Source: Sympetrum striolatum (Eukaryota > Arthropoda > Insecta > Odonata > Libellulidae). Taken from it: DNA of 64,000 nucleotides. The notes under the pieces are model-generated. The model searched no databases and was not told the origin of the DNA. It saw only the letters and a program-made list of their open reading frames with translations. The stretch is from NCBI GenBank assembly GCA_947579665.1, contig OX388351.1, positions 50,600,939 through 50,664,938 on the forward strand, written 5' to 3'. The position numbers and the translations under genes were made by a program. This document shows, in pieces, positions 46,891 to 57,638 of the stretch (position 1 is its first letter; each line of letters starts with the position of its first letter).

Positions 46891-48870
46891 ACCTCATTTC
46901 TCATTTTCGTCGCAAGTCCCATTCCCCTCTAACAGATCTTGGTAGAGGGAGTCAGGTTTCAATAGGCGTTCCTGATGAGGACTTGAAACTATAAATTCAT
47001 TTTAATACTTCCAGTGGTGAGTAAAACACTACTATAAACTGCCACAAGAAGTATTTATACATACTAAATGGAATAAAAGACATCCAAGAAATATCCTGTG
47101 TCAAAGAACGCAACTACTAAATTATTACCTTTTTCTTTGAAGGTATTAAAAAAAGTGATAATTTTCCTAGGTATACGTAAAGAGATTACGGTAAAAGTTG
47201 TTACATTTGTATGGACGAGGAGGTGAGGGTGAGATTCCTCGGATTACACTTGAACAGAAAGAAATTAACAAAAAACACACTATCATATTCCAGCTCTTCA
47301 CTCCTAAAATCTTACCATCTACCACACAAGGAACGTAACATGGACCATTAATTACCGTGTCAGCCAACTTTCAACTACGCCAAATTTCAGGGAGTAAACG
47401 GTAAGCAATATAGACAATGTTTTGTTCATGACACTAAAGAAGTATCATTTTTCCCACCTCTTTCTCTTTGGTACTTCCCTGTATGTACTGGTACCTAAAA
47501 TAGCTTTAAGAAAGGTTAGCTTGCGTTAACAATACCTCGTAATTTGAATTATTGGATCCTCTAAAATATTCAGCAGTTCAATTTCGCAAAGGTCTACGCT
47601 AATAAGCTTGAAAGGGCCACTTTTTCGCAATTTATTCTAGAAACTGATCAACCGGAAGAAGAACATTCCAAATCCATTTGGAAAACTCTCTACGAACTTC
47701 TGTTCAAAATAAATTGGTAGCGAATCAGAGAGAAAAGTAGTCCCAATTCGGACTGAAGAGAGCAGGAAGGGAAATTACAAATCGGCGGGAATGAAGCAGA
47801 TGGAAGTCGCGGAAAGAGACCCCGGGACAAGCTGAAGGGATAAAAAATCCCCCATCTTAACAACACCGCATTCCAATGGAAAGGGAGCTATTTGCGATGT
47901 TACAAATCTATTTGAAATAGACCGCCTTTGTCACTTCGAAAGGCAAATTGCGTAATCGCCTTAAGAGAAGAGCGGTCGGGTCAAAACATGCTACTTGTTG
48001 GTCGCGTTGAGGGGTTTCCTAGGGCGAGATAATTCCCCCACACCTTCAAACGCATCTCCTCATCCAATCAAACGACGAGGAACGCTGTCGACACCAATTG
48101 AACCCGACTACCAAGGATTTCCTTCAAAGCGATTCTTTCTTCCAACGATAGTGCCGACAGAGAAATGAAAATTCAGTAGATGGTCAATGCTCTAAGGTCC
48201 GCTCCTAAACTCACACTTCATGAAATCTAACATCTAAGGAATAATTAGAAACCTTAAAAGATATTAGAGCCCGAAATCATTTTAACCCACAGAAAGTATG
48301 AGTCAGTACGGAGAATGGTTATTTAGGAAAATTAATCTATCGTGATTTCTAATCAAACCGTGACCAAATTACCCAATCCTGCTATGATCCGGTACACAAT
48401 GAGGTAATAGAGGCTAAATATATCAGTATTATAACCAGAAAGTTTAGACCTTTATTTTCACATTACCGATCAGATATTTTATTATTCGAATAAAAGGACA
48501 ATAATTGACGTACTTCCGCACTTAATTTCTTCAGCATTGCGCAAATTATTACATTTATAAATTGTATAGCCCCGTCAATATTGAAACTGTACATCTACTT
48601 TAAAGAGAATTACGTGTTAATAGGAATGGCCGGATAAAATTGAATTTATCGGTCAAAATTTTCTTAAATGAGCGAACGAATACCTCAAACGAAGAGAAAG
48701 AGAATTTACTAGAGAGAAACACATATATTTTCCATGCAATTATTTAAACATTTTAAACCAAACTTCCATTACTTGATGATTATGAATTAGCGCTCGGGAA
48801 TGGTATTAGCTGTTTAATACGATAATCGTAAGATAATCTTGTATTGAATAATCTCACAGAGCAGCCCCAG
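46891..48870. other. Gene-free stretch, nothing firmly recognised
   Basis: A slightly G+C-richer part at 47.75-48.13 kb; otherwise A+T-rich. No gene, RNA or repeat family member was recognised. Confidence 0.45.
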
Positions 48871-48873
48871 GGA

Positions 48874-49209
48874 AAATTTACTATCAATATAATGAAACAT
48901 ATCCAGCGATACTTGGAGGAACTTTTTCATAAATTATTAAATTGTATTACAAAATCTGAGTTCATATTCATATTCTGACGACATACGAGGTTAGGTAGAA
49001 GAGGGCCTAACCTCGCCAATAAAGGGTCAAACTAAGTAACTAACAAATAATACCTTAACACTCAGTACGACAATATATATTGTCTCTTCTTGCTTCTTTG
49101 GTCACTTGACGATGGGGCTTCGCCTCGAAACCGGTCGTACTGAGTGTTAAGGTATTATTTGTGGAATTGTCAGATTTTGTAATATTATTTAATAAATTTA
49201 CTATCAATA
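48874..49209. mobile_element. Foldback retroelement with 16-bp target-site duplication and hammerhead-like core
   Basis: AAATTTACTATCAATA at 48874-48889 and 49194-49209 are identical 16-bp direct repeats. Between them lie 304 bp with two nested inverted repeats: an outer 26-bp pair (48934-48959 and 49170-49195, 24 of 26 matching, overlapping the repeat by two bases) and a perfect inner 28-bp pair (49044-49071 and 49134-49161). A separate 10-bp hairpin lies at 48986-49015. Inside the inner pair, TTGACGA (49106-49112), a GGGGC/GCCTC stem and GAAACCGGTC (49127-49136) resemble a type I hammerhead ribozyme core. Long variable target duplications and such ribozymes are features of Penelope-like and retrozyme-type elements. 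No coding capacity remains. Confidence 0.7.
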
Positions 49210-50340
49210 ACTATTTTAAAATTACAAACATACTCTACAGACACCTAAAGCACTCATGAATATACCTCTCAAAAATTAATATGTTTCTTAAAAGCTCAAG
49301 GAATATTATTAAAAATAAAAAAATAAAGCTAAACTGAAAGTATATGCCAACTACCTCATCCCGATTTCAAAACCAGAAGAATCTTCGGAAGTTTTCACGT
49401 TAAAATCCCACAAAATAATTATGATTTATTAATTGACAACACTTACCCTAAAAAGAAATGTATAGTGCGTGTATGTATAATGCAGCATAATAAATCTTTC
49501 GCAAAAGATCACGTTTTCACGGAGGACAGTTTACCCAACTTGCAGCACCTTCAACACCAGAGACTCCGGATTAATTAACGCCTTAGAAGGAAGAAACGAT
49601 CCCTCGGTAATTTACAGCCAGCTTGATCAGCGCTAAACGACATCTTCCCGCATTTTTGGACAGGAACCACAACGGGTAAATTATCGGGAATGACCGCTCC
49701 GGTCATTAGGAGCCTAAATTAATCCCGGAATGGACAGGCATTATACGACAAGCTCGTTCCCGAAATTATACCTTGTGTTTTAATAGCCCACGCAAGCTTT
49801 TAACTGTTACTAAGATGTTCACGCCTAAAACATTAATAAACTGCGTATACATATTCAAGAGGTTCTTTCGGATATGAGGACACGGTCATCTCGAGCCACC
49901 TGCCACCTCTGCGATAAATCTCCCCGGAATGAACTAGGTCGTTTCATTCTCGTATAAATATATTTGTAAAGTTATGAGGAGACTCGGATTGGGTGCGGGT
50001 TTCCTTGTCTTAATACAGGAAGCGCTGACTCCTTTGCCTTATGATTTATAACGCGTACATCCTGAAGGAGGCAGGTCCCGTGGATTCCAAGCCAATGACT
50101 CGTCGTTTTATCGCTTAAAAACATTTGTGGCCACGACTCTGAACATGAGGGAATATTTTTAATTGGAAAGTGGTAACACAAATGGTTATTTAATCGCGGG
50201 ATTTCGTGTTCCTGATGATGCTTGCTGAATCACGAGGTTGAAGGCGTGATGAGAACTATTGACGTTCGTCGACCAAAAATCTGGTCATTAACATTTCTGA
50301 ATCACATTAATTGCTGTTTTAAAATAACAAATCTTTCAAA
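49210..50340. other. Gene-free stretch with a candidate regulatory patch at 49.5-49.8 kb
   Basis: 49500-49790 is CpG-richer with several ATTAAT cores (GGATTAATTAACGCC, CTAAATTAATCCCGG) and a near-palindromic GACCGCTCCGGTCAT. The remainder is A+T-rich. Confidence 0.35.
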
Positions 50341-50344
50341 TAAG

Positions 50345-50473
50345 GAAAAGAAATAACGACCCTCACAAAAATACAATGTTATGAAAAAGACATTGAAAAG
50401 AAATTACAACCCTCACAAAAATGTAATGTTATGAAAAAGACATTCCTTGTATGAAATGTTATGAAAAAGACAT
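50345..50473 (+). repeat. 50-bp tandem repeat, about 2.4 copies
   Basis: The unit starts GAAAAGAAATAACGACCC and ends TTATGAAAAAGACATT (50345-50394). It repeats at 50395-50444 with four changes, and AATGTTATGAAAAAGACAT recurs at 50455-50473 as a partial third copy. Confidence 0.85.
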
Positions 50474-51827
50474 ACTCTTGTACCGAAATTTTACCTAGGA
50501 ATTGACTTAAAGGGAAATGATAAGTTGTAAAAACAGCTCGTTTTTTTGTTGAGACTACCATGTATGAAGTGCATACGTTTATATTCTTGTATTAAAGTCT
50601 TACAATGTAATATAAAATGCCTCAATGACATGATATCATTTAAAAAAACTTATTATATACCTACCTTTGTCTTTCATACTTTATTCTCTGGTCGTTAAAT
50701 CCTTTAACATTTCATAAATCGTACTTTTAATAACTTTTAAGACTTCAAATGTAATAGGAAAAAACGATAAATAAGGTGGTAAAGAATCTTTCCTCAAGGA
50801 GCCCTACATGATCCATAAGCATCGTTTTCCATTTTTACTAGATTTTCCGAAATAAATCACTTCATGCAAATCAAATCAGGCTAAACTTTCACTTGCTACG
50901 GAATGTTCTTCGATGAACCCTTGGGGTATGATTATAATTCTTATTGAACTCTGTCCAAACATTACACCCAACAGAACTTTCCCTAAGCGCTCCATCATAC
51001 GTGGTGCCAAGAATAATTTGAAAGTTATTCCTCCATAATTTAAAAATGAACTTCATTGAATTTACTTTCAAGGATGATACTTCGAAACTAACAAATTATA
51101 TAAAAAATACTTCTTAATATAGTAGATAAATGACTTTTTACGACTTACTATTTGAGGAAAAAACTAACCAAACTTAAAATAAATGGAAAACGCAATATTT
51201 TACGCACAATACGTAATATATTCCACCAGAATGGAATAGTCCGCCAAAAAAATTCGCCTCGAAAGCGAAGAGGTTCCTCCTTAAATAAATGCGTATTATA
51301 ACAGTTCCCGAGCGATTACTGGCACAGCATCTCGATACGGTATCCCAAATTCCTCCTCTTCTACAAGCTCACGTTTAAAGTACGCCAAGCTATAAAAACT
51401 AAGTCCACTAGCAACGCACTCATATATGCAAATATGCCCGATCATGTTTCACGGTCCCTTCGAAATAGCGCGGAATAATTTCTCCTTCCAACACCTCTGC
51501 CTCCCATCACCCATCATTATCCCATCAATTTAGGAGACGGGGGGATGAGGGAATACGGATCCCAGCATCCCTACACGCTTTTTTCTCCGGCCTCTTCGCA
51601 GGCAGCGCACCTGTCGGCGATTGTGGGAACTAGCGCCTAGGAATAAAAAAATGATCGGGTCGAGAATTAAAAAAAGGAAAAACGTCTTCGAAATGATCGT
51701 CCTTATGGCCTGGAGGGCCGTCATTACCTGGTTACGGAGGACGAGGAGGCGTGAGAGAAGAAAACGCTTATGTGTGAGGAGATTAGGTTCAAAGGGAGGA
51801 AAGGGTAACACGAGGAGAGGAAATGCG
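50474..51827. other. Gene-free stretch, nothing firmly recognised
   Basis: A+T-rich except a G+C-richer end (51.53-51.82 kb), where overlapping frames on both strands have no recognisable domain. Confidence 0.45.
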
Positions 51828-52165
51828 TGACCCGACAACTAAGAGTGCGACAACTCATCTGACCCGACAACTCATCTGACCCGACAACTCATCTGACCCG
51901 ACAACTCATCTGACCCGACAACTCATCTGACCCGACAACTCATCTGACTCGACAACTCACAGGGCGACTACTGACCTGACAGCTCATGGCGCGAACAACA
52001 GGCAGTAACAAATTTTGAACTAAAGAAAAATTGAGTCTTTTGTCGATTACTGATTGAACTAGTTAATAAGTTATTAATAATATACTTAATAGTAAATAAA
52101 TCGCGCGTTATCGCCCGGTCAGTTGTCGCACGGTGAGTTGTCGGGTCCGATGAGTAGTCGCACCA
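51828..52165. mobile_element. Inverted-repeat element with tandemly repeated 17-bp units in its left arm
   Basis: Five perfect copies of GACCCGACAACTCATCT run head-to-tail from 51861 to 51945, with variant units on either side (51828-51860, 51946-51994). After about 120 bp of A+T-rich sequence the same units return inverted and diverged at 52113-52163 (CAGTTGTCGCACGGTGAGTT, GTCGGGTCCGATGAGTAGTC). GTGCGACnACTCATC opens both arms. This fits a small nonautonomous DNA element or foldback whose left arm has expanded. No target-site duplication was identified. It ends about 32 bp before a tRNA gene. Confidence 0.7.
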
Positions 52166-52195
52166 ACAAATGTAATACTCTTAATCTTCCGACCA

Positions 52196-52268
52196 GCCGA
52201 AATAGCTCAGTTGGGAGAGCGTTAGACTGAAGATCTAAAGGTCCCTGGTTCAATCCCGGGTTTCGGCA
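52196..52268 (+). tRNA. tRNA-Phe: tRNA-Phe (anticodon GAA)
   Basis: Full cloverleaf: acceptor GCCGAAA/TTTCGGC with discriminator A, D-arm GCTC-AGTTGGGA-GAGC, anticodon stem TTAGA/TCTAA with loop CTGAAGA (GAA at 52229-52231), variable AGGTC, and T-arm CCTGG-TTCAATC-CCGGG. All stems pair and box A and box B are intact. The T-loop has A at position 57, an allowed purine. No intron; CCA is not encoded. The TTTTT at 52273-52277 is a normal Pol III terminator. It is probably functional. Confidence 0.97.
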
Positions 52269-52272
52269 AGTC

Positions 52273-52277
52273 TTTTT
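52273..52277 (+). terminator. Pol III terminator of tRNA-Phe
   Basis: A run of five T on the coding strand, four bases after the discriminator base of the tRNA gene. Confidence 0.85.
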
Positions 52278-52279
52278 GA

Positions 52280-53515
52280 GCAAGCTGAGAGCTTCTTTTT
52301 AAGAGAGATAACGCCTCATAATATTGGTTATTTCGATATAAATTTATGAAGAACTTCACAAAGGAATCAATTCAGAAGCAGTAACTGGTAAAACCTTTTA
52401 CAGTGAAAACGAAACCATCGTGAATTTTCCCACCTTAACTTCCCCCTGGTATTTGCTCCATTATGACGTTCGATTGGAATTATAATGAAAATTTTCCAGC
52501 TAATCATGCGTAATTTAAACTTGCAATTTACTAATTATGACACATAATTAAAATAATTCAACTCCTGCTAAGGTGACTTTTGACATCAAGTATTCTTAAG
52601 TTGTTAAATTTTATGTTACTAAAAGTCATACATAATATAAAAGCATTAAATGTCGTAATATCAAAAGATTGGAGTAAAGAAAATATTATCCAACGGAAGC
52701 TGCCTAATGAAAACCGAGCTGAAATTTGGCGATTTCACAGTACCGGAACGAAAACTAAAAAAAAATAATAAACTCAATAGATTGGCGAATTATTTGGGGA
52801 GATACATAGTGAAATGGAAAACAAAATAGCACTAGAAATAAAATGAGAACTAGTTATATTATGAATGCTATTTTATTTTCTATTTAAAAAAAGGGTAAGA
52901 CGAAGTTATCTCTTTGCATCGAAACAAAGTCAATATTTAGCTGTAATGATAGCAGATAACAGAAGATAAATTCATTCCAAGGCGAGTTGAGCAACATTTA
53001 TTGGCAAGCAGTAAGGGAAGGGCGGATGGAACAAAGAGCGAACGGCAATGGAAAATGCATTTGAAGAGAATAAATCGGATGCAAAAAGTATAGCGGCAGA
53101 CATAAGATGGCGCTTTGTCTGGGCCTGAAAGCGATACTTGGCAATGGACCACCCGCGGAAGGAAACGAGAAGAGCAGAAAATGCAAGGAATGTTTCCTTT
53201 GGACCTCGGTTTAAATTCAGCGCAAACGATACGAGCATAAAGTGACGAAGCATCTCAGTATCATTGCTTACGATCATCTTCCTTTATTCTTCCCGAAGGA
53301 GTTGATGAAAGTACCTATAAAGTAAGAAAGAATTGGTAGAATTATGTTAGGAGATGAAGCTCCAAAACCCAGAAAATTGTTTAAGAAGAATACCTTACAC
53401 TAAAGAATAACTGGGAAAATAAAGGATTGATTAGAAAAAAATGAAAGAAAAATTCACCCATTATCCTTCACCTTCTATAAATTTGAATAGAAATGAGATA
53501 CCGAAAAACCGCTAC
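52280..53515. other. A+T-rich sequence, nothing recognised
   Basis: Overlapping minus-strand frames at 52.94-53.28 kb have no recognisable domain. No repeats noted. Confidence 0.45.
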
Positions 53516-53517
53516 AG

Positions 53518-53594
53518 TTATATTATTATTATTATTATTAGGGTCTTTATTAGGCGAGATTGAGCCTAAAAAGTCTCCTCTTCCATCTGACCTG
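53518..53594 (-). mobile_element. LINE/SINE 3'-end family T, copy 3, with (TAA)n tail
   Basis: Minus strand: GATGGAAGAGGAGACTTTTT, AGGCTCAATCTCGCCTAATA, AAGACCC, then about seven TAA units. Hairpin partner changed to AGGCTC, so one pair is lost. Confidence 0.8.
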
Positions 53595-53599
53595 TATCC

Positions 53600-56500
53600 T
53601 ATATGTTATAATGAAGCGAAATAAAACAATCAAATAGTCCTTACGTGGGATGTCTCTATAAAAAGGCAATAAGAAGGATTAGGATGAAATTCACTCGACA
53701 GAAAATAACTGTGGGATTGTTCTCAGTTTGGCAGATATACAAATGGCATCAGGAGCGACTTAAGAAAATCCTTCGAGGGTGAAAAAAATGAGAAGGAATT
53801 TCGATCCTTAGGATTGGAACGCAAATATACTTCATTCGTAGAAAATTCGCACCAGTTCACTAGCAGATTAAGATTGATTTAGTCGCCTCCTCACGTATGC
53901 AGAACTAGCAATTTGCCAAACATCTGAAGATGACAAAGCTAGTGATCCTATAATCACTACACATCTAATACACTTATCATGACCTTAAGAGTTGAATTTA
54001 TAGGAAATTTATTTACAATCCCTCTTGGAAAGTTTCTCGCCACTAAATTGGTTACCAGTAGACTATCTTTGTCTCTCGCAGCACACTAAGCGTAAACAAA
54101 AGTTGGGTGAAACATTAATAACTTTTATTACCTTCATTAAACATTCAAATTGAGAAAGTAGAAACGTCAGATGTGGAACGGGATATTTTAAATCAGTAAT
54201 TGAGGACTCTCTCATTAAGCGGAAGAGATCTTTCAAAATAAAGTACATAGTGCAAAATTTTACGATCACGTAGCATTCGAATACAATCCGGTGCAACAAG
54301 GGCTTACTAACGACACACCAGCACGCAGCGGTACTCTAGTAGATAATATCGAATCTTTCTTCCTAATTTACATTACAACAAGACGTATATAGAAGCAGTT
54401 TTTAAGCAATCCAGGAACGGTTCATAGTCTCAACTCTACGTATGTTTACTAAAACAATATTCTTCGGTGACAATGATATTTTCATTGAATGGCTTGTGCG
54501 TAAGTTAGGACAATATATACGGTATCCTACATACTCATAAAAACCCTTAATAAGTCGAAATGCGGCTTGTTATAGATGTAGACACACGGTAAATCAACGT
54601 ATCAACGGTAACCTTATTCGATTCCCTCTAAACAAAAACGGATAAAACAGACAAACCCAGACAAACAAAACAAGTGATACTTCGTAGAGCAACTTTCTCT
54701 TCTTGACTCATTCAAGAATACGTCAAGTATCAATCCGAATTGAATGGTGTTGTATTACACGTGAAAAACAAAGATCTGACCGACTACGGCAGGAGGTAGG
54801 GTTGACTCGAACATTCGGTTCTTTTCGTTAGCGGAAGGCGAATGATTTGCGACAGTGGCATGGACGACTCAATCGAAGTGAGATGGAATCGTCACAGTCC
54901 CAGGAAGAGAGAAAGTGCACGCATGAGGGACAGGAAAGCGACCTTTAGAAGGTCGTGGGTGATACACATGACTGGACCGGTGGATGGGTGGTACGGGAAG
55001 AATCAGGGCGAGGAAGAAGTAGAAATGACTGCGCTGACTACAAGTGACGATTAACTTCGGAATGCCACGATTGTAAGAAACATTACTACTATAGCAATAA
55101 TAACGTCACGAGTGGACAGCTAAGGAAAAACACATCCGTAAATTATAATCAACAAAACTTAGTATTTTCCACAGGATTTTTTTCTACATAACAACAAAAC
55201 GCTAAACCATACCGGAAACAATCACTACTTGTACTAATCACCAACTAATACAAGTTAGTTACTAATATACAGCCTAGGATACTACACATTCATGTACGTA
55301 TGCTAAATTGCTATAGTCAGAGGAACTATCTGAGGGTACAGTAACTTTCTTTGTTACCAGAGATAGCCTAAATTTTGAGAAGACGTTTATGAAATAAGCA
55401 AACACATCTTTAATAGTCGGGGAAAATAGGCAAGGATGGGAAATAAAAAAAGCAGAGGAAGATTGGGTTGGCCAAAAAGTACGTAGTTTTTCAATACTTA
55501 ATGCCGCAAGTTTCCGATACGGTAATACTTAGCCATTGCTGATTATTACACCATGAAAGAGGGCAATTGTTCAGAGTAGCAATCAAAATACCACATTCGA
55601 AGAAAAACTGGCATATTAGTACGTATGGATCTTGTGTTCACTGCAAACTTACGTGACAAAAATATGCGGAGCAAGTTCAAAGTGAACTGCAATGTAAATA
55701 AAAAATCGATAAGTGGAAGAACCTGTTATCTCCATTCCCCCTACAGCCTAAAGTAATCTTATTATTGCTACTAAAGGAATATGATATTAAATGTACGCAG
55801 GGAAACTTATATAGAGGAAATATAGTGGATTGTGAGAAAAAACTGGTCACAATTCTAAACGTGACATCCGGCACTGAAACTGTGATCATTATTCCAACCA
55901 TTAGGACATCATTGCACGAAATATTTTCATCCTTAGTTTATAGATAGAAGGAATAGTACCGTGTTGATGCCCTTACAGTTCGGGAGCAAGGGAGAGGATG
56001 TTGAGGGATAACATTGGACGTATGGAAGCAAACAGAGGATGCGTATATGGGAAGGAGATAAAGGGATTGGTTTTAAGGGGTTCTTGTATATAGGGCGCCG
56101 ATATCAAGTTTCTCCCCCGCCGAGCCTTCGCCGCACCCACCGCATATCCTCCTTACAACTGCCACGGAAATTTAGAGCAGAGGCTATTTTTAAGATCATT
56201 TATCTCCACAGAGGGATGCGCACACTCCTTCCCCTCTCTTCGTCAGCTGAACGACACCATGGACCTTTTCCTTTCAGTTTCATCCTAAGATCTTTCCCTT
56301 CCTCTTTCCCAAATTCAACTCTCGTAAGAGATTTTTTACGATATTTATCGGAGGATGCTTGCGATACGCGATATTTAACGTAGGTTTTATGCGTGAAATA
56401 CTAATATGAGTTTCGGTAAAAGTAGTAAAGGTTGTTGCTAGATGACAGCTGTAAAGTAATATCGTACTGCTGTAGCTTGGAGATACTAGTTCTATTGTAA

Positions 56501-57345
56501 CAGTGTGATGCTGTAGCAAAGAGATAATAATTGTATTGTCATAGCTAGACGATGCGCGTTTTGTAACAGCCAATAACGTTATATTAATAAGATTTGTACA
56601 AAAATGTGTATTGTAAGAAAATGTGTTAATGTAAAATAGTACTGTGATAGCGTTGCTATTGCAGTCCTATTTTAGACGAGTATAAAATGTGAATCGCTAG
56701 TATAATATAAAATATAGTCCCAACGAATGACAATAAAGAGCAATGCTTCCCGACTGTTTCACCGAGATTAAGCTTTTGGTGAGCTGACAGTGACAGATTT
56801 TTCTACTTCCGCATCACATTCGCATTATAAATATTGGTTCTGCCTTTCGTAATAAAAGAATCTTTGTTGGTGATAAAATATTCTAGCAGTTTGTGTTTCC
56901 TCCTTTTATCTATTCGAATGTGAACTAGCGGACAAGCTTACGGACGAGAATTGCACAGACACAGAGAAGCAAGAAAGGTGCAGTGACAGACACAAGGTTA
57001 AGAAATACTGAATTGGAAAGCTACAGAAGAAATATATCAAAATAGAGATAATTGAAACGAACTAAACTTGACAATATTCCACGAGATAGTAAGTAGCGAA
57101 AGATACTGGATGAAGAACATTGCGAAACTAAACAAATCACATTATACGATGGAGCCAACAGGTGAGGCATCAACCTATTCGGACACTTTCAGAGTTAGGT
57201 CGGACAAACGATGCCCATCTTATCAGAAAAATGTACCAATTACAACAAGCTTACGATAAGTATCACGTCACATAAGTTTACAGCCAGCCGAACACCTTGC
57301 CTACGATATTTACCTACAATTTTCTCTCTTTCAATCAGTACTCCA
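53600..57345. other. Gene-free stretch, nothing firmly recognised
   Basis: A+T-rich. 56.04-56.38 kb is G+C-richer with a 114-codon frame of no recognisable type. 56.40-57.06 kb contains degenerate CTGTAGC/TGTAACAG words and an AATAAA, and could be a decayed LTR, but no paired LTR, primer-binding site or target duplication was found. Confidence 0.4.
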
Positions 57346-57351
57346 CAAGTA

Positions 57352-57378
57352 GGGTAGGTGAGGGTGAAGCGGGTCAGT
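57352..57378 (+). repeat. Left terminal inverted repeat of the Tigger-like element
   Basis: GGGTAGGTGAGGGTGAAGCG then GGTCAG. Matches the reverse complement of 59838-59864 except at two positions. Confidence 0.92.
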
Positions 57379-57536
57379 TCAAATAGTTTTAAGAATAAAA
57401 AAATATGCAAACATATAATAAGCTGAATAAAATTTTTATTCAGTAGATATCCATCATATGTATATGTATGAGAAGTAAGATCAAGATATATCGGTAAATA
57501 AATTTTTGAAAAATATTAAGATGGAACCCCACCTCT

Positions 57537-57573
57537 GACCCACTTCACCCACAACAGGAGGGTGAAGTGGGTC
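57537..57573. repeat. Subterminal 14-bp inverted repeat (putative transposase sites)
   Basis: GACCCACTTCACCC (57537-57550) and GGGTGAAGTGGGTC (57560-57573) are perfect reverse complements. They repeat the GGGTGAAG-GGGTC motif of the terminal repeats. Confidence 0.85.
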
Positions 57574-57638
57574 ATTAGAAAACTACTGAGAGTCCAGCAA
57601 AATAAAATGTTTTTGAAAACAAAAAATCAAAAATTTTT

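Noticed and set aside
46972..46989. CTGATGA...GAAAC resembling a hammerhead
   Set aside because: Only six bases separate the two strands, and they cannot form helix II.
50212..50234. CTGATGATG followed by CACGAGGTTGAAGG
   Set aside because: No GAAA strand or helix II pairing; it may be part of an unknown repeat but not a ribozyme.
51861..51945. CRISPR-like array
   Set aside because: The 17-bp units are directly adjacent with no spacers, and the context is eukaryotic.
56400..57260. Possible copia-like LTR and gag start (frame at 57068-57259)
   Set aside because: No paired LTR, primer-binding site, polypurine tract or target duplication, and the short frame has no convincing gag motif.
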